A model generated the notes under the pieces. That model was given only the letters and a program-made list of their open reading frames with translations, had not been told where the DNA came from and searched no databases. The translations under genes were made by a program, and so were the position numbers. Positions 23,401 to 37,200 of a DNA stretch of 64,000 nucleotides are shown here, one piece after another. Each line of letters starts with the position of its first letter. Within the stretch, counting starts at the first letter, position 1. Source of the DNA: Cyanoderma ruficeps (taxonomy: Eukaryota; Chordata; Aves; Passeriformes; Timaliidae); the NCBI GenBank assembly GCA_008694505.1, contig VZDJ01000594.1, positions 14,140,918 through 14,204,917 of the forward strand. The letters are read 5' to 3'.

Positions 23401-26400
23401 GGTGCAGTTCAGCTCCCTCATTCAGAAGTCTCATCACTGGGACTGCGTTTCTCATGGCCAAGGTGTAAAAGCCACACACAGATATGTTGTGGCCCCAAGC
23501 AAACCAGCAGCAGCACAAAGGGTGCAGTGGCAGGGAACCTCAGCTTGTCACTGCCCGGAGCTGGATGTGTGGTCTGGGATGTGGAAGGGAAAGGAAGGAA
23601 ACGTTCAGCTGAAGAACAAGACCAGGACCGTTATCTGCAGAGAAAGCTGGAGATAGCTGATTATGGGTTTGGTTCATCAGCACAGCCAAGTGCAGATGGG
23701 GCTGGTAGAAATTCCCAATTATAGTGCTGGCCCCAGTGATGCAGCTCAGGAGGATGCAGCCTCAGAGGCCAAGGGGTGGCACATGATCACAGTGGGGTGG
23801 ATGTGCCCAGCATCCACCCTCTGGGCCCATGTGCTCCAGTGATCTGCTTTTGTGCTCAGGCTGAAAATGAAGACAACATCCTGTTTTCCTGACCTACAGA
23901 GAAAGGGCAGCCCTGGAGGGCATTCCTGTGCCTGGATGGGATAAGAAGCTTTTGCCACTGCCATCAGACTAAGCAAGGGTGTAGCTGCCCTTGGCCTGAG
24001 CTCTGTAGTGTGCAGAGGCAGCACTGCATTGCAGTGAGATCAGCTCACTGCTGGTGATACAGGAGTGATAAAGGAGCCAGCAGGGTGCCCAGGCAAATAA
24101 ACCCTCCCCAGTCCACACTGTTCTCCCTTAGAAAGAGAACTCCCCCTCAGGCTCCTGCTCTCTGGGGGACCAGGTGCCAGCAGTGCTTGGTGTGACCCTG
24201 TGAAAGCCTCTCCAGACATCCTTAATCACATTCCTCTGGAACAGGGACACATCTGGTACAAACATGATCCTGTCCCCAAGGAGCTTGGGCTAATTCCTGT
24301 CATAGATGCTCAGAGCAGCCCCAGGCAGGGAGAGCTTCGGCAGAGCTTTGATCATCGCCATTGTCACTTTGCAGGGGATGGGGCTGGAGGAGAGGTTCTC
24401 AGCTTCATGAGCTGAGTTCAAGCAGCGCAAGCCTGAGCTGGCCTGGCCAGACTGACCAAGTCTGAGGTGTGGCTGGGCTACCTGCAGTCTGGGAATGGGA
24501 GAAGGGAGGACCTGCCCTTTTCAATGTTGATTTATAAGCTGATTTCAAGGAATTGTGAAACTAGAACAAGTAAAGTGCCAGAACTGTGGAATCAGTTTGC
24601 ACCCTACTTCATGTTCTGTGTGTTCCTTTCCTCTTGCATGCATGCAGCCTGTGTTAGGAGAGTGCCTCAGCATCTGCGGTCTACCACAGATGCTGAGGGC
24701 AATGGGTGGCATGTTTGATTTTTGGCTGCTGTTCTCACTAGTTCTCTGTCTTTGGTGAATACATTCCTGGCTGTCCTGGGCTTTGGGCAAGGGGGGATTT
24801 GGTTGCCTCAGCAAAGCAGCAGGGCCTGGCAGTGGGGGCTGTGATGGAGGCAATGCATAGCAGAGCACAGATGCCCTCCTTTTGCATCTGTGCCTCCCTG
24901 TGCTTTTGTCTGGTCCAAGGTATCCTGCCTCTGCTGCTGACTCTCCCAAATGAGATCATCCCAGGGGTGACAGTGGAGGAAATCAGTCCTCCACCCTATG
25001 GGCACAGTTCTGATGAGCCATTGAGGAAGTGGGACCTGCAGTCAAGGTGTCACAGCTCGTCCCCTGGCAGGCGATGGGAGAGTAAGTCTGTCAGATGCTT
25101 CCCATCTACAGCAGGGCATGAGGGCCTGCCTGCCTCCCAGCAATGTGCCAGACCTGTGGCAGAAGAGGAAATTAAGATATTGTCTGGAGTCCAGGAGGAA
25201 TTCCTGCCTCAGCTTGTTCCTGCCAGTCCTCTGCCGACCTTCCCTCGGTGTGGAAAGCCCAGCAGGAAGCTGACTCACTGTCTGCTGCTGCCACAGCTGG
25301 GTGCAGGGCCCGCTGCCTGCAGCACAAGAGGGTTGCTCCTTTCACGGATGCAGGGATAACTCACTGCTCAGACCCACCAGCACGTGCCTGCCCTGGCTGT
25401 CCTCTCCCTGAGCCCAGCACTCGGCTGACAAGCAGAGGAGAATAGCTGTGGCATCCTGGTTCTTGTGCTTTCTGCAGCTAGGCTGAGAGGATGGCTGGGA
25501 GCTAGTTGAGTTGCTGACATTGCTGCCACACAGTCAGCACTACTGTGCCAGGTTTGGGGAAGGAGGCAGCCCTGAGGGTGTGGGGGACTGATGGGCTAGA
25601 GAGAAGTCCCAGGCTTTTCCTGCACAGTGGGGCTCATGTGATAGCGAGTCAGCAATCACCTGCTTATCAAAGCTCTATGAAGAAACAGGTGGTCACAGCC
25701 ACCCCTTCCCAGGAGCAGCACCTAAAGCCAGCTAGGAAGCAGGTCAGATAGTGAAGTTTCCATGTAGGCTGCACAAATGCAGGACTAGTGCTTTAATCCT
25801 GTAACAGAAAGGAACAACACACTTTCAGGTGTAAGTGTCTTGCCAAGATTCTTGCCACCTTTTCTACTAGGCTGATAAAAGGTTTACAGCATCAGTTACT
25901 GATGCTCCATTTGGGGAAATCCAATGTCTATTGATTGAAGAGTTGGAAAGTTACTTTATTCTAAGGACTAGGTTAAGGCACCTTCTATTTGCCACTAGGA
26001 AAGCGTCAGTCAACAATAGTGTTAATGATAAAACCTTGCCCTTTTGAAAAGTTGTATCATCCCTTCTACCCTGGATGACAGGAACCATGGCCAAAGTTTC
26101 TCCAGCAAAGTCTGGAAGGTCTGGTGGTGGAGATGCCTGCTGGTGGAGACCGATGACCGGCAGGCAGATAGACGAGAAAGAAGTGTGCTCCTCAACTTTT
26201 TGGTTGTGAGGATCTCCACGGCCCCCTGGTGACCAGCCAGAACTGAGAAGCATAACAGCTAAAACTGTCTGCAGGAACAGCATCAGTGGGAATCCCCTCT
26301 CCTCCCATGTGGAGAAAGCTGGCTGTGGCAGAAACAGCCTGGCAACAAATGTGTGGCTGTAAGGAGGACTGTCAAGGGCACTGTGAGTAGATCTAATCCC

Positions 26401-27300
26401 CTTCTCTGACACAGTGATTGGCCTTGCAGATAGAAGTATTAGATGTGAGATAAAGAACTGCAGTTAGGCTTCTGGCACCATCTTGCATGATGTCTTCGTA
26501 AGACAGGGAAAGTGATGTAGATTAAACTAATCCAGCACATGTACAAAAGAGCCTGGATAGTCATGCTCAGGATAGCTCTCAATAACTTGGTATCAAAATA
26601 GAAGGACACACTGACAGTGACTCATATATCAGGAAACGACCAAAAGGCCCAGTGAATGTGGAAGAGTGGTGGGGGTGGTCATCACAGGTTAGACAGTGGC
26701 CTCGGTGTGACTCTGTCCAGTGGCGGATGTCAAACAAGATACTGCCATCTACCTCAGAACCCTCTCCGTGTTTTAAGTAGTTAAAAACCCTCCCATTATT
26801 GACCCAAATAATAATAATAAATTTAAAAACCTTTCCCCCACACCCCTCCATTAGATAGCCTCTCTTTCAGAATAAATAAATAATTTCTGATGGAAAGAAA
26901 CACCTGCACAGAGCACTTGTGAACTATGATCTGGCCACACTTCAATCTGTGATCAAGTTCTATCTTTGAACTATGATGTGGAGAAACTTTGCCCAGAGTA
27001 TTGCTCTTTGCCACCTGTTTCAGATCTCGGAGACATCATTCCGAAGCTCTATCAGGATTCCTGTTAATGGTCTCTCTCACTGCATCATGCTATGATGGTC
27101 TGCTGAAGGAACCCCAAACCCGAAATGTTTGCTATTCCGGATGACATCAATTGCTCTTACAAAGGTCCGCACTTGGCTCCTGTGGCCGTGTACAGCAGTG
27201 GTCCCGCGTTCCCGTCGTGTGTCCGTGGGTGGCACCGGCCGCTCGGGCCTCCCCCACCCCAGCCCTTCTCATCACCCTCCTCTCGAGATGCGCTCCTCTT
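20441..27300. other. Intergenic region between SLC4A3 and the myosin gene
   Basis: No coding exon, RNA gene or clear transposon is recognised on either strand. There is a near-perfect palindrome at 24665-24698, a short AAT run near 26805-26822 and a short C run near 22590. GC content is moderate to about 27.1 kb, then rises sharply into the CpG island. Regulatory elements for either gene may lie here but cannot be seen from one sequence. Confidence 0.5.
24665..24698. repeat. Near-perfect 34-bp palindrome (12-bp arms)
   Basis: The arms cctcagcatctg (24665-24676) and cagatgctgagg (24687-24698) are exact reverse complements around 10 bases, six of which (ggt/acc) also complement. Flanks do not extend the stem, so it is too short for a typical miRNA precursor. 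Confidence 0.8.
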
Positions 27301-28290
27301 TCTACCCAGTCTCATCCAGCTCCTAAACGCTCCGGCACCGGCACGGCCCCGCCGCTGCCGCAGGAGCCGCACTCCCCGCGCCCCGGTGCGGGCGGAACGG
27401 AGCGGGGCGGAGCGGGCGGCCCGGCCGCTCCCCGCTGCCCGCGGCCGGCGAGGCGGAGCCAGCGCGGCGCGGGGCCGGCACGCCGTGCCCGCCCGGCCGC
27501 GGCGATGCGGCGCTGAGAGCCGGGGGCAGCGCTTCCGCGGGCGATGGACGCCTCTCTGCGTCAGGTGGGCAGCGGCGGGACGGGCACGGCAGCGGGGCTC
27601 GCCCCTGCTCGGGGCTGGGAGAGGCGGGGGCCGGGCGGAGGCCGGCAGAATTGGGTCTTGGGGCGAGACGGGCATCGGGGTGCCGTGCCCCGGGCAAGGA
27701 GCGCCCCCGGGGCCTTGGGACGCTGCGCTCCCCGCCGGCCCCGCCGCGCCCCCGATGCCCCCTCGCCGAGGCGGTCCCGGTTGCACTTTCTCTGGAGCGA
27801 TGGGATGCGGAGGGTTTTGTCCCCGAGCGCTCCCCAGCCCGGCGCGGCACCGCTCAACCCGTGCGAGGGGTTGAAGGGGCTTGCGGGAGCCGGAGCCCGC
27901 CGATGTGCGGCCGGCAATACCGACCGTGGGCTGCTTGCGGGAGGAGAAGGGTTTGTCGCATGATAGTCATGGCTGCCCAGAGCCGGCTCCTTAATCCTCT
28001 GGAGCGGCTTCAGGGTCCGGAGCCTGCTGCTGCCTGCGTGCGCGTGTCACAGAGCGGCTGGCCTCCGGGGCACCGGGCCGGTGAACAGGCGGGCAGCGTG
28101 CGGCGGGAGTCTCCTGCCCCTCGGTGCCGCTGCCCAGTCACCGTCACGCCGGCGGCAGAGCGGCTGCCCGGGCCCGACGCGTACCTGTTAGCCGCGGGCT
28201 CTGGTCCCGCCTGCCCTCCGTGCCCTCCCGGGATGAGCACACGGTCGTGCGGGCACTGTGCTGCCACGGGGAGCGAGTGATTGAGTGCGC
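27300..28290. promoter_or_regulatory. CpG island promoter of the myosin-X-like gene
   Basis: About 1 kb of very GC-rich, CpG-dense sequence, with GC-box-like ggggcgg motifs near 27400-27415. It surrounds the first coding exon at 27544 and begins abruptly after AT-balanced intergenic DNA. No TATA box is visible, as is usual for CpG-island promoters. The transcription start is inferred to lie somewhere in 27330-27500. Confidence 0.7.
27505..27516 (+). promoter_or_regulatory. Three-codon upstream ORF before the myosin start
   Basis: ATG CGG CGC TGA at 27505-27516 ends 27 bases before the main ATG at 27544. Both ATGs have G at -3; only the main one also has G at +4. If the transcript starts upstream of 27505, this minimal uORF would be scanned first. 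Confidence 0.4.
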
Positions 28291-31200
28291 GGGGCCAGGT
28301 ACGGGCACAGCCCAGACTCCCCGAAATTCTCTGTGCCGTTTTTCTTGTCTGAGCCTACACCGGTTTCCAGCCCAGCCTGGTAATACCTTTGGTTGTGAGG
28401 GGCAGGTGGGTGCAAGGCAAGGGCAGTCCTTTCTGGACCCATGGTTGACAGTGGGTGCCCGTGGCATTGGCAGTGGGCACGGCAGGCACTGTGGGGTGAC
28501 GGGGCCTTCTCGAGGTCTGCGGCCGAGGTCTGAAAGCCTCCCGTTTGGACACATCTGCCCCCTCCAGCCCCCAGATGGTTTCCAGGCCATTAACCCCGGT
28601 GTCTGGCCTTGCGAGTCACGGGTGCGGAGGGGGAGCTAGCAGCGCTCCGGAGCGGCCCGTGGTCGCTGGGCTGGAGCAGCTGATGGGCTCGGGCCTGCCC
28701 CCTCCCTGATGAAACACTTTCTTTATCAGAACAGATGTTTTCCCGGATCTGGCCCCAGAGAGGAAGGAGTGGCTGCCCCCGGGCTGTGCGGCTGGGGCTG
28801 CCCGGCAGCATGCGGCAGGCAGCGCATCGCCCAGCATCCTTCAGCCATTAACTGATTAACCTGCTGCTCCTGGAAGTCTGGGCCGTCTGTATCTAATCAG
28901 ATGAAGGCCAGAGTTTCCCAAAGGGCCATTTCACCAGAGCCTTTATGCCCACCTCTCTGTCAGGAGGAACCTCCTGGCCTCTTGTAACAGGAGTAGCCAC
29001 CGAGGAGCCTGAAGGAACTGATGGGAAAGGGAGGCTGGAAAGGGGATACCCAGAGGTGCACGTCTCAGCAAGTAGCACCGCTCAGAGAACTGCCTGCTTT
29101 GTCCAGCTTCACCTGTCCAGGCATGATTCTGCCATTATCTGAAGAAACAGGGATATCCAGGGAAGGGGTGAGGGGCAGTCCTGGAGCCAGAGTCTCTCTA
29201 AGAGTCACACATCTCTTGTAAATCACAGACTTAAATCCTGATGAATCAAGGTAGGCAAGGCTGGAGAACTGGGGTGAGCATGTGCAGGAAAGCATCAGAC
29301 TTTGCTTTGCAGGAAAGGCAGTGGGGGGTGGGAGAGAGGGAATGTGGCTTCCCCAGAGCCGGAATGTTTGGCATTTGCTGCACCCCAGCCACTCTTCCTC
29401 CTTCTCCATGGGGGGTTCTTGGTGGGGGGGAAAGCCTGAGTAGAAGGGAGTTGCTTCATTTCCTTCTGCAGCAGCAAAAGACAGCTTGTCCCAAGGGATG
29501 CATGTCATGTCTTAAAGTGAATAGCTTAAACCCCAGTGTGCTGTTGGTCTTGCCTTAGCAAGCTCCCATGCTGTGCTTGCAGCATTTAGATTATCACACT
29601 CAGCTATGTGATCAGTATCTGGGTTTAGGTGGGGATGCCATGGGTCTTCACAGATGCCCTAGTTCCCCCTTTGGCATGCTGGAGACCAAAACAGCTTTGT
29701 GAAGGGTTCAACTACTTGTCATCCTGGTTCTGCCAAGGGAGGAATAGTTTTGGCCAGTTGTGCCAGCTCAACCCTGTGGAAGGGTTTCCCACGTGCTGTG
29801 CCCTCCTCTGCTTGCAGACCCCAGGGACAGCAAGCTGCTGGGGTGTGTGCTGCTGCTGCTGTCCTCCTGCAGTGTCCCAAGTGGGCCAAATTAGAAAACC
29901 TTCATCCTTAGCGAGTGGTACAGCACAAAGATGTGTCTGTGCTCCTGCCATCGGAGGTCTGCTGTGCAGCATGGCTCAGAGATGTGACGGATGATGCCTT
30001 TGCTCCAGCCGGGTGTGAGTGGAGGAGCCGTGTGTGTGTGTGCTCCACCATCTCCTCACTTGGCTGCTGCAGCAAGTCCTGTGCCCAGGCAGGGAGGAGG
30101 GGCCCTGGAGGCCAGGGCTGTGGCATGGTGACAGATGACGGTTTCCCTGTGTTTCTGGAGTGTGGGCAGGATGTGGGGCTGACACACAGGATGTGACTCG
30201 CTCGCCAATTCCCCCCTAAGGAGCAGGAATGTCATGGGCAGGGTTAAAGGAGACACTTCTCCCATCCCGTCCTTCTGCACTCCAGTTGCAGTGACCAGTT
30301 AGCATGGTCTCATGGTCAGTCTGCACTGAGGAGCAGCATCTAGTGGAGTCACAGATGCTGTTCTCCTTCCCATGTGCCACTGGCCTGGAAATGCTGGCAT
30401 TTCAAGTGTTAAACAGTTTTCCTCATTGCTCTTGTGGTGAAATCCAAAGCTTTTCATTTGCTTTGTAAAATAAATCCCCTGAAGTTCTTAAGCTTTCTGA
30501 CATGGGGAGAGAAAGGCGGGGTAATTCTGTGTTCATGTCCTGCATGGCTGTGGTGATTGGAATTGTCCTCCCTACAGCTGTCATGGCCTTCACTTACTAT
30601 TCCCCACGTTCCCCATCCTTCCCTGGCCACAACCCTTCTCTTCTTTGGGGCCTGGGGATCTGCCATGGAGACAGGGAGAGGATCCATCTCTCCCGGGGAT
30701 ACATGCAGATCAGGAAGGAGTCAAAGCTGTGAAGGAGTACTAAGGCTACTGGAGCTGCTTTCTTGGCCCCAAACTGAGGTGGGGAGCAAGTATCTCTGCC
30801 AGGTTTCTTTTGCTCTGGCAGCTTTGCCCTGACTGCTGACTGCTTGGTGCAAGTGGAAAGTGCCTGAGTTCTCCACAAAGCCACCAGGGAGTCTACAGGG
30901 TGTGGCCCTTTCCTGGCTACAAGATGCTCAACTGAATTTGCTGTGCTTTGGGCATCTAATGCTTCTTATTCCCAGCGTAAAGTCACGTGTGTAAACATCT
31001 GCGGGCAGGGAACATGAATAAGGAGAACAACTGAAAGGACTTGACTGTGAATGCACCTTTGCAGTGTGGAGCCTGACCGATTCATGGGTGCAGCAGGTAC
31101 AGGACTGGTCTGATTTTTGGTTGCACATGCAGTTCTCACCAGTTTTGGGCTCTCTGTTGAAGCTGCTTGGATGCGTCATTCTGAAACCCATGTCTCCTTC

Positions 31201-34200
31201 AGGGATCCCAGGTTATGCTGGGTAGGAAGGGTTTGTACATGGCTGGATTAGGTTTCTCAATAGCTTGGTTTGCCCTTCCCATGTTCCCTGCAGCTGAGAG
31301 AAGGAGGAGTTCCTGTGAGAGAGGAACATGGCCAGATGTCTGGGAGAATCTATCCAGAGACTCCTGTCTGAGATGAGGGAAACGGTTGAGCTGACGTGGA
31401 TGATGCTGACCATGAGTGATGTGCTGTCTTTACAGATAACAATAAGCTGAATGCCCATGTGTTAACCATTGTCTTAGGGAAATGCCATCTTGGAAAGGAA
31501 AGGTACTTAGGACATCATCGTCTTTACCAGTGAGGCTGCTCTTTGGAGGAGTATTCTGGCCAAGCCTCTCTCCACCTCTCAGGAACATGTGCTTTGCCAG
31601 CTTCCCCGTGCAATCTCCTCTTAGTCTACTGAGAATATTGTGGCCTCTCAGAAAGAGGACCTGTAGGGATTAAGAAGAGACAGAGAAATGCTGACTGTTA
31701 CATCTATCTTGTATATGTAATGTTCTCTGCGTCAATACCAAACAGAGCAATCCCCCTCTGTTTAATTAGCCTGTGTAGTGAAGAGAAGTACCACTGTCCT
31801 TGAAGATATCCATGCAGGTAGTGTAGCATGGATGTTCCTACACACAGAATCCTCCATCCAAGCTGTGTCTCCCCATAACCACTCAGAGTGATAAAGAGGC
31901 AGATCTAGGACAAAAGCATTTGACTGCCCTGTTTTGGAGCAGCAATTGCAAGGGAGAAAGCTCTTGTGCCAAAGGTGACATGTAGAAGTGTCTGGTGGAA
32001 GAGAGGGAGTCCTGCTAGCTCCCTCCTTAGGGCATTCATCTGGAGCCAGGCTGCATGAGCTGCGACCTTGTCAGATCCCATCAGCAGCAAGAGGGTGGGC
32101 TGGCACAGGCTCTCAATGAGAGCCCCCACATGAAGGGAAGCCAGGTTGCCCTGGGCCAAGCCTCGCTCAGCTGCCCCATTGTGACCTCCAAAATAACTTG
32201 TTCTGCTCTGGTTTCACTTCTTGCCACACTTACATTTAACATAATGAACACAAATGTTTTGCAATTTCTTTTTCCCATTTTGCTCTAAGGAGAATATGCA
32301 AACTATCTAAATGTGATCATTAAGACTGAAACTTGTGAGAGTCTGGATTTCCTGGTTATCTTTCAGTTACTCTAAAATCTGCAGTTCTGCCTCCTCATTT
32401 CTGTCTGAGATCACCCACAGTTCAGCAGTGCTGTAGAGCCAAGTCTCAGGAAAAACACCTATGGAGGGCCTGTTCTGCATCACTTAGCACAGGGGACTGA
32501 GAGGTCCTGTCATACAAGTGCAATAATTATCACAGTAATTGAACTGGTGGTGGGGCCTCTCATAGATCCAGTCAGTGTATTTGATGAGAAGGTGGAAATT
32601 AGGGTTAGGACAAGGAGGGTGTATTAGTGCTGTTTATTCTTGTTACTTGTGTTGTGAACCAATGAAGATTTGGCTGAATCACAGTTTCTCGAAGGGCTTC
32701 TTATTTCTGGAGGATCCCCTGCTTTTTGCAGTTTCTTCAAGTGGTTACACAACCTTGTTTTAAAATAAATCCTGCTTCATTTCTAAAGTATCTAGCTGAT
32801 CCATCCATTTTCGGGTCCTACTTTTCTTCTGTTTCATGAGTCGCTTTGCCCTAAATAAGTTCTCTGTCTGCAAAACATTATTTTCTGTTACCGTGTTGCC
32901 TCCTCTGGGTTGCTGGCAAAGGTGAACCAGCAGGTAGCAGAGAGGGGTCTCAGTGCTACTGGCTGCCATGTCCTCTCAGCAGGGTTGAGGCAGTTGACGA
33001 TGCAGGGACAGAGATGAGGTTTGCAGCCCATGCTGGGCCACATGCTGCTCTAATCCCCCCACTATCACTGTCTGGGCTAGATAGGTCAGCCCTAGCTCTG
33101 GCAAATCTACATAATGACATTAACATCTTCACAAATACTTTTGCACTACAAGGGATCTTTCCAAATAGCAAAAATGACTGAGCCTTTTATGCTGTCTCTG
33201 GAAGGCTTCTTTCTCACACCTCAAAGCATAAGTAAGCAGTAAACTTCCTTACTCCTGTTTATACATCCCAGACATGCATCAGCTTTTGTTGCAACCAAAT
33301 GTCCTGGGAGTTTCTGCTCAGCTATTTGCAATCCACTTTGGATCTGTGACTTTCCAGAAGACATTCCTCTGTTTGAAGTACTCCTTGCATTCCTTCTCTC
33401 CTGACCTTTCAGTTTGGCTGTACTTTAATCCTATTTTGTTCTAACAGGGGGCTGTGGAATCCACACTGTTCTGATGGTCACATCCTTGTGGGTACTTACT
33501 TATCTACCAGATGTTGGCATCTGCTTGTACTGTCAGTGCTACTTTAGATTTTAGGTCCTTGATGAGAATGCAAAATAGTACTGACCCTGTCACTGCAGAC
33601 ATTTGTTGGAAACTCCCTCAATTAGTAATGATTTCCCCCATTCACAACAGCAGTTTTGAGATCCCTTTACTGCTGTTTGCTCCTCAAGAGCTGACTTTTA
33701 CTGAAATACTGTGTCTACATGGGCAACGTCATGGGAGTCAGTCACAGTCCTATTTATCTCGTATGCTTGGATGCTAAGGAGGAAGCCTTTTAGACTAGAC
33801 TTCTTTCTACATGTTAACTGCCACTGGACAACAGTTAAAGCCAGAGTGTCCTTAAGATGAAACAGCTGAAGGCAAAACCTCTATTTTCCTTGGGGTTCTC
33901 AGACTAAGCAACCCATGGTTACTAGGGATGATCCTGATTTCACTCCCATTTAGACTCTGACTCTTTCAATCTTCTGGAATTTCCTCAGCATTATCAGACT
34001 TATAAAAAACATACTATCAGCTGTTGAGAAACTTTATTGGACAGATCTCTGGGAACTCTTGGACCTGTTGAAAATGTTTTATGTCCTTTCCATTTACTGA
34101 AAGCGCTTCAGCATTGCAATGTGACGCAAGATGGGTGCTTTCCAGGGATGTTTGTTAAAAACTTCCCTATGTCTCCATCATCACAGCACCAAGCATGCCA

Positions 34201-37200
34201 GGGTTCAGGAAATGTTTGGACAATACTCTTGAGCACATGGTGTGACTCTTGGGGATTGTCCTGTGCAGGGCCAGAAGTGGGTCCCCTCCAACTCAGCTTA
34301 TTCTGTGATTCTATGATAACTCACAGTGCTGCCATCCACATCTAACAGTTGGATGCTGCTACTAGCACATGCCTTTGTACCCAGCGATTTTAGAAAATAG
34401 TGAAACACAGACTCTTCTGTCTTTCCTGTCTCTGAGCTTCTTTCTTACATGGGTTCTTTGCCCCATTTTTCCCTACTTCCACTCTAATTTCAGATTGACT
34501 GACTGTTCATCCCAGCTCACAGGCACTCCTCTTGCTTTCTGTGTGGTGTTCGAAGAAAGGACACTGAGGACGAGCAAACACCAGGAAAATGTCTCACATG
34601 AAGAGTTTAAAAAAGCGTGAGATTATTAGTGAAATGACAAATACGGGGAGACATGGCAAAAGAGCAGAAAATAATGGATGAGACAGAGAAGGTGGATTGA
34701 ATTCCTCTGTGCCTCTACCTCTGACTGCAAGAAAAAGGGATTTTTGTGCTTCACAGCGATGGGACTGCTTTAAAAGTGTATGTTGATCAGACTTGTTTAA
34801 AAGTGTACATTTCTGTATAATGTGTGTGTAGATGGTAGAACTCTACAAGGCAGGGAAATACTGAAATCAGAGATGTGGCAAGATGCAAAGAAGGTATCAG
34901 GCATAATCTCAAATCATGCATAATAAACATTACAGAAGAAATACTGTGTCGGGGCTCTTGTCTGAGATTTTTGCAAAACATGTGGCACTGTGGCTGCTCA
35001 GTGACAGACCACCATGTCCTTGTGGCTTCCTGAGGCCCTGAGCTCTATTCTGTGGACCTCGAAGACTTCTCAACTGTCCATCAGCGCAGCCTCACCCTTG
35101 CAGCCATTGGCTGAATTTGAGAGAGGGAGGGAACTGCAAGGAAGCCACCTCGCTATTTGGTGGCAACAGGGAGATTCTTCTTTGAGAAGCCCTGCCCAAG
35201 TTGAGAGCAGGGCAGGAATACCTTTTACTTGCTCAGTCTAAAGCAGCAAGATGGTCAGGGAAAATTTTTCTAGGGCCAGACTGGGCTTTAGCACGTGCCA
35301 TGTTACCTCCTTTCTTTCACTGCTACAGAAGGGATGTAGGAAAGCCAGTGTTGCTGTGATGTGACAGGGAATACACATCTGTAGAGACCCATGTGACTAA
35401 CGCGCTTAGGGAGCAACTCGTTTTAATTCAGTTCCTAATTAAAGTTTTAGGCAGGGAAGAGCTTGTAATGAAGGCATAGAAGTGGTGTTTACTTTTATGA
35501 ACATAATTCGGTAGGCATTTTCAAGACTGGTGAGAATTTCTCAGGTAGTTGCAAACTCTACAGGACTACTACTTCACCTGAGAAGGAGAGTGACTCCAGT
35601 GCCCATGGTGGAATTGCAGGGGGCAGCTCATCTTAAACTGAGCTTGGAGAGAGTATACAGTGAAGTCCATAAGGATTCACACCTGCCTCCTTTCTGTGCA
35701 CCTTATGCCCATGGCACGGGGCAGCTCTGAAGTATGTGAAAAACAGCTGGGAGCTCATTCCCTCCAGTCCCATAACAAGGACTTTGTGGGGTTCCTGTAG
35801 TGAGTGTGTAGTTGCTTCTTTGCGAAGATTAAGAATTACCTCCACGGACCAGGCATTTCCTGGGAGATATTTGAAGTTGGAGATGTTCTGGAGAGTGAGA
35901 AGCAGTGCAGCAGCCAAACTGGGAGAGGAGACAGGAACAGAACAGATGGGAGGGGGAGGCGGAAGGGGTGTGGGAAGCAGTGCACATACATCAGTGACCA
36001 GAAGCGACAAACTGCTCTTAGATTATTTAAAATGCACAAACCTTTTCCTGATACTGCTATTCTGCAAAGCTGCTGGCAGACTGAGGGCTCTGTTCCTTAA
36101 TTAGTGAGGAATGGGGCTGCTAATTGGGAGAACTAGAATGAGTCATGGGCTCAGCCTAGGCTGCAACTCTGGAGCAGCAGGACCCGTGGCTGCAGTTTGT
36201 GTCCAGCTCTGAGCTCTGCTGGCTTGCAGGGGCTGCCTGAGCTCAGTGAGCTGCTGTGTGGTAATTGTGGGACCAGACAGGTACAATCCAGTCCCTTTTT
36301 GCTCTGCAATATGTCTTCCTCATGCCTTACAAGAAGTAGATTTTTGTCTCTGTTATCCCTACTGCTGTTCCAAGTATTGTCCCTCTTCCCAGCTACTCCA
36401 TATTAGTTGCTACCAACTGAGCTGTTGCTTCTGTCTCTCTTACCTGTGACCTGCAGGGCTGCCCCTCCCTTCCGGCAGCTGGTCTTGGTTTTGCTGATCA
36501 GCTACAACCCATGGCTTCATTTCAGCCTGCCATCAGAAAAACAGCAAAGTTGCATTCCTTACCATATGGGTCTAGGCTGCGAGGGACCTCCCCTCCCCAC
36601 CAATCTTATATCCATTAGCTAAGGCTCTTTATATTTGTCCTATCACTTATTCATGATCATCCAGATCAATCTCTTGAAAAGTGCATTTATTGAAACCTGA
36701 TTCCGGCTTTGTCTGAATCACAAGTGCCTTTCTAGCCCAGTCTCTGCCTCGTGGTTTACAACCACAAAGCCCACTGAGGCTGGGAAAAGAGCTGGCTCAG
36801 CACTGTGCTGCTAGGAGAGCCTTTTCTAAGCCTAGGAGCATATGGATCCATTGCCAGGAGAAACACAAGGCTTGGATGCCCAGTACCTACTGTACAGTCT
36901 CAGTGTGCTAGGAGGACAAAGGGAAGTTACGTATATAGTACTTGTAGTTGAAAACTTGAAGTACCCACAGAGGTTTTTGTTGCAGACTCTCAGTGCAGGG
37001 TTGTACATTTTTGAGACATCCCTGCTCCTTGCAGAATGGCTGATTTGGTATAATTACCTAAATCAAGGAAGGCACTGCAAGAGCCTCTTGTAGTATTGTG
37101 TTTGTAGGTAGATCTGGAGGCTTGAGACAGCCAAGTTCAGACACAAGAAAAACATTAAAAACATCCTGTACTTGAAGAAGCAGACAACTGTGTGCTCCTT

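Noticed and set aside
24665..24698. miRNA precursor
   Set aside because: The stem is only 12 bp with no pairing in the flanks, far shorter than a typical precursor.
27125..27963. Long overlapping frames (up to 249 codons) on both strands of the CpG island
   Set aside because: High GC removes stop codons by composition. The translations are Pro/Arg/Ala/Gly-rich with no motif, and the only supported coding piece is the seven-codon exon 1.
29320..29440. G-quadruplex-forming site from several G runs
   Set aside because: I could not find four G tracts with proper short loops on one strand.
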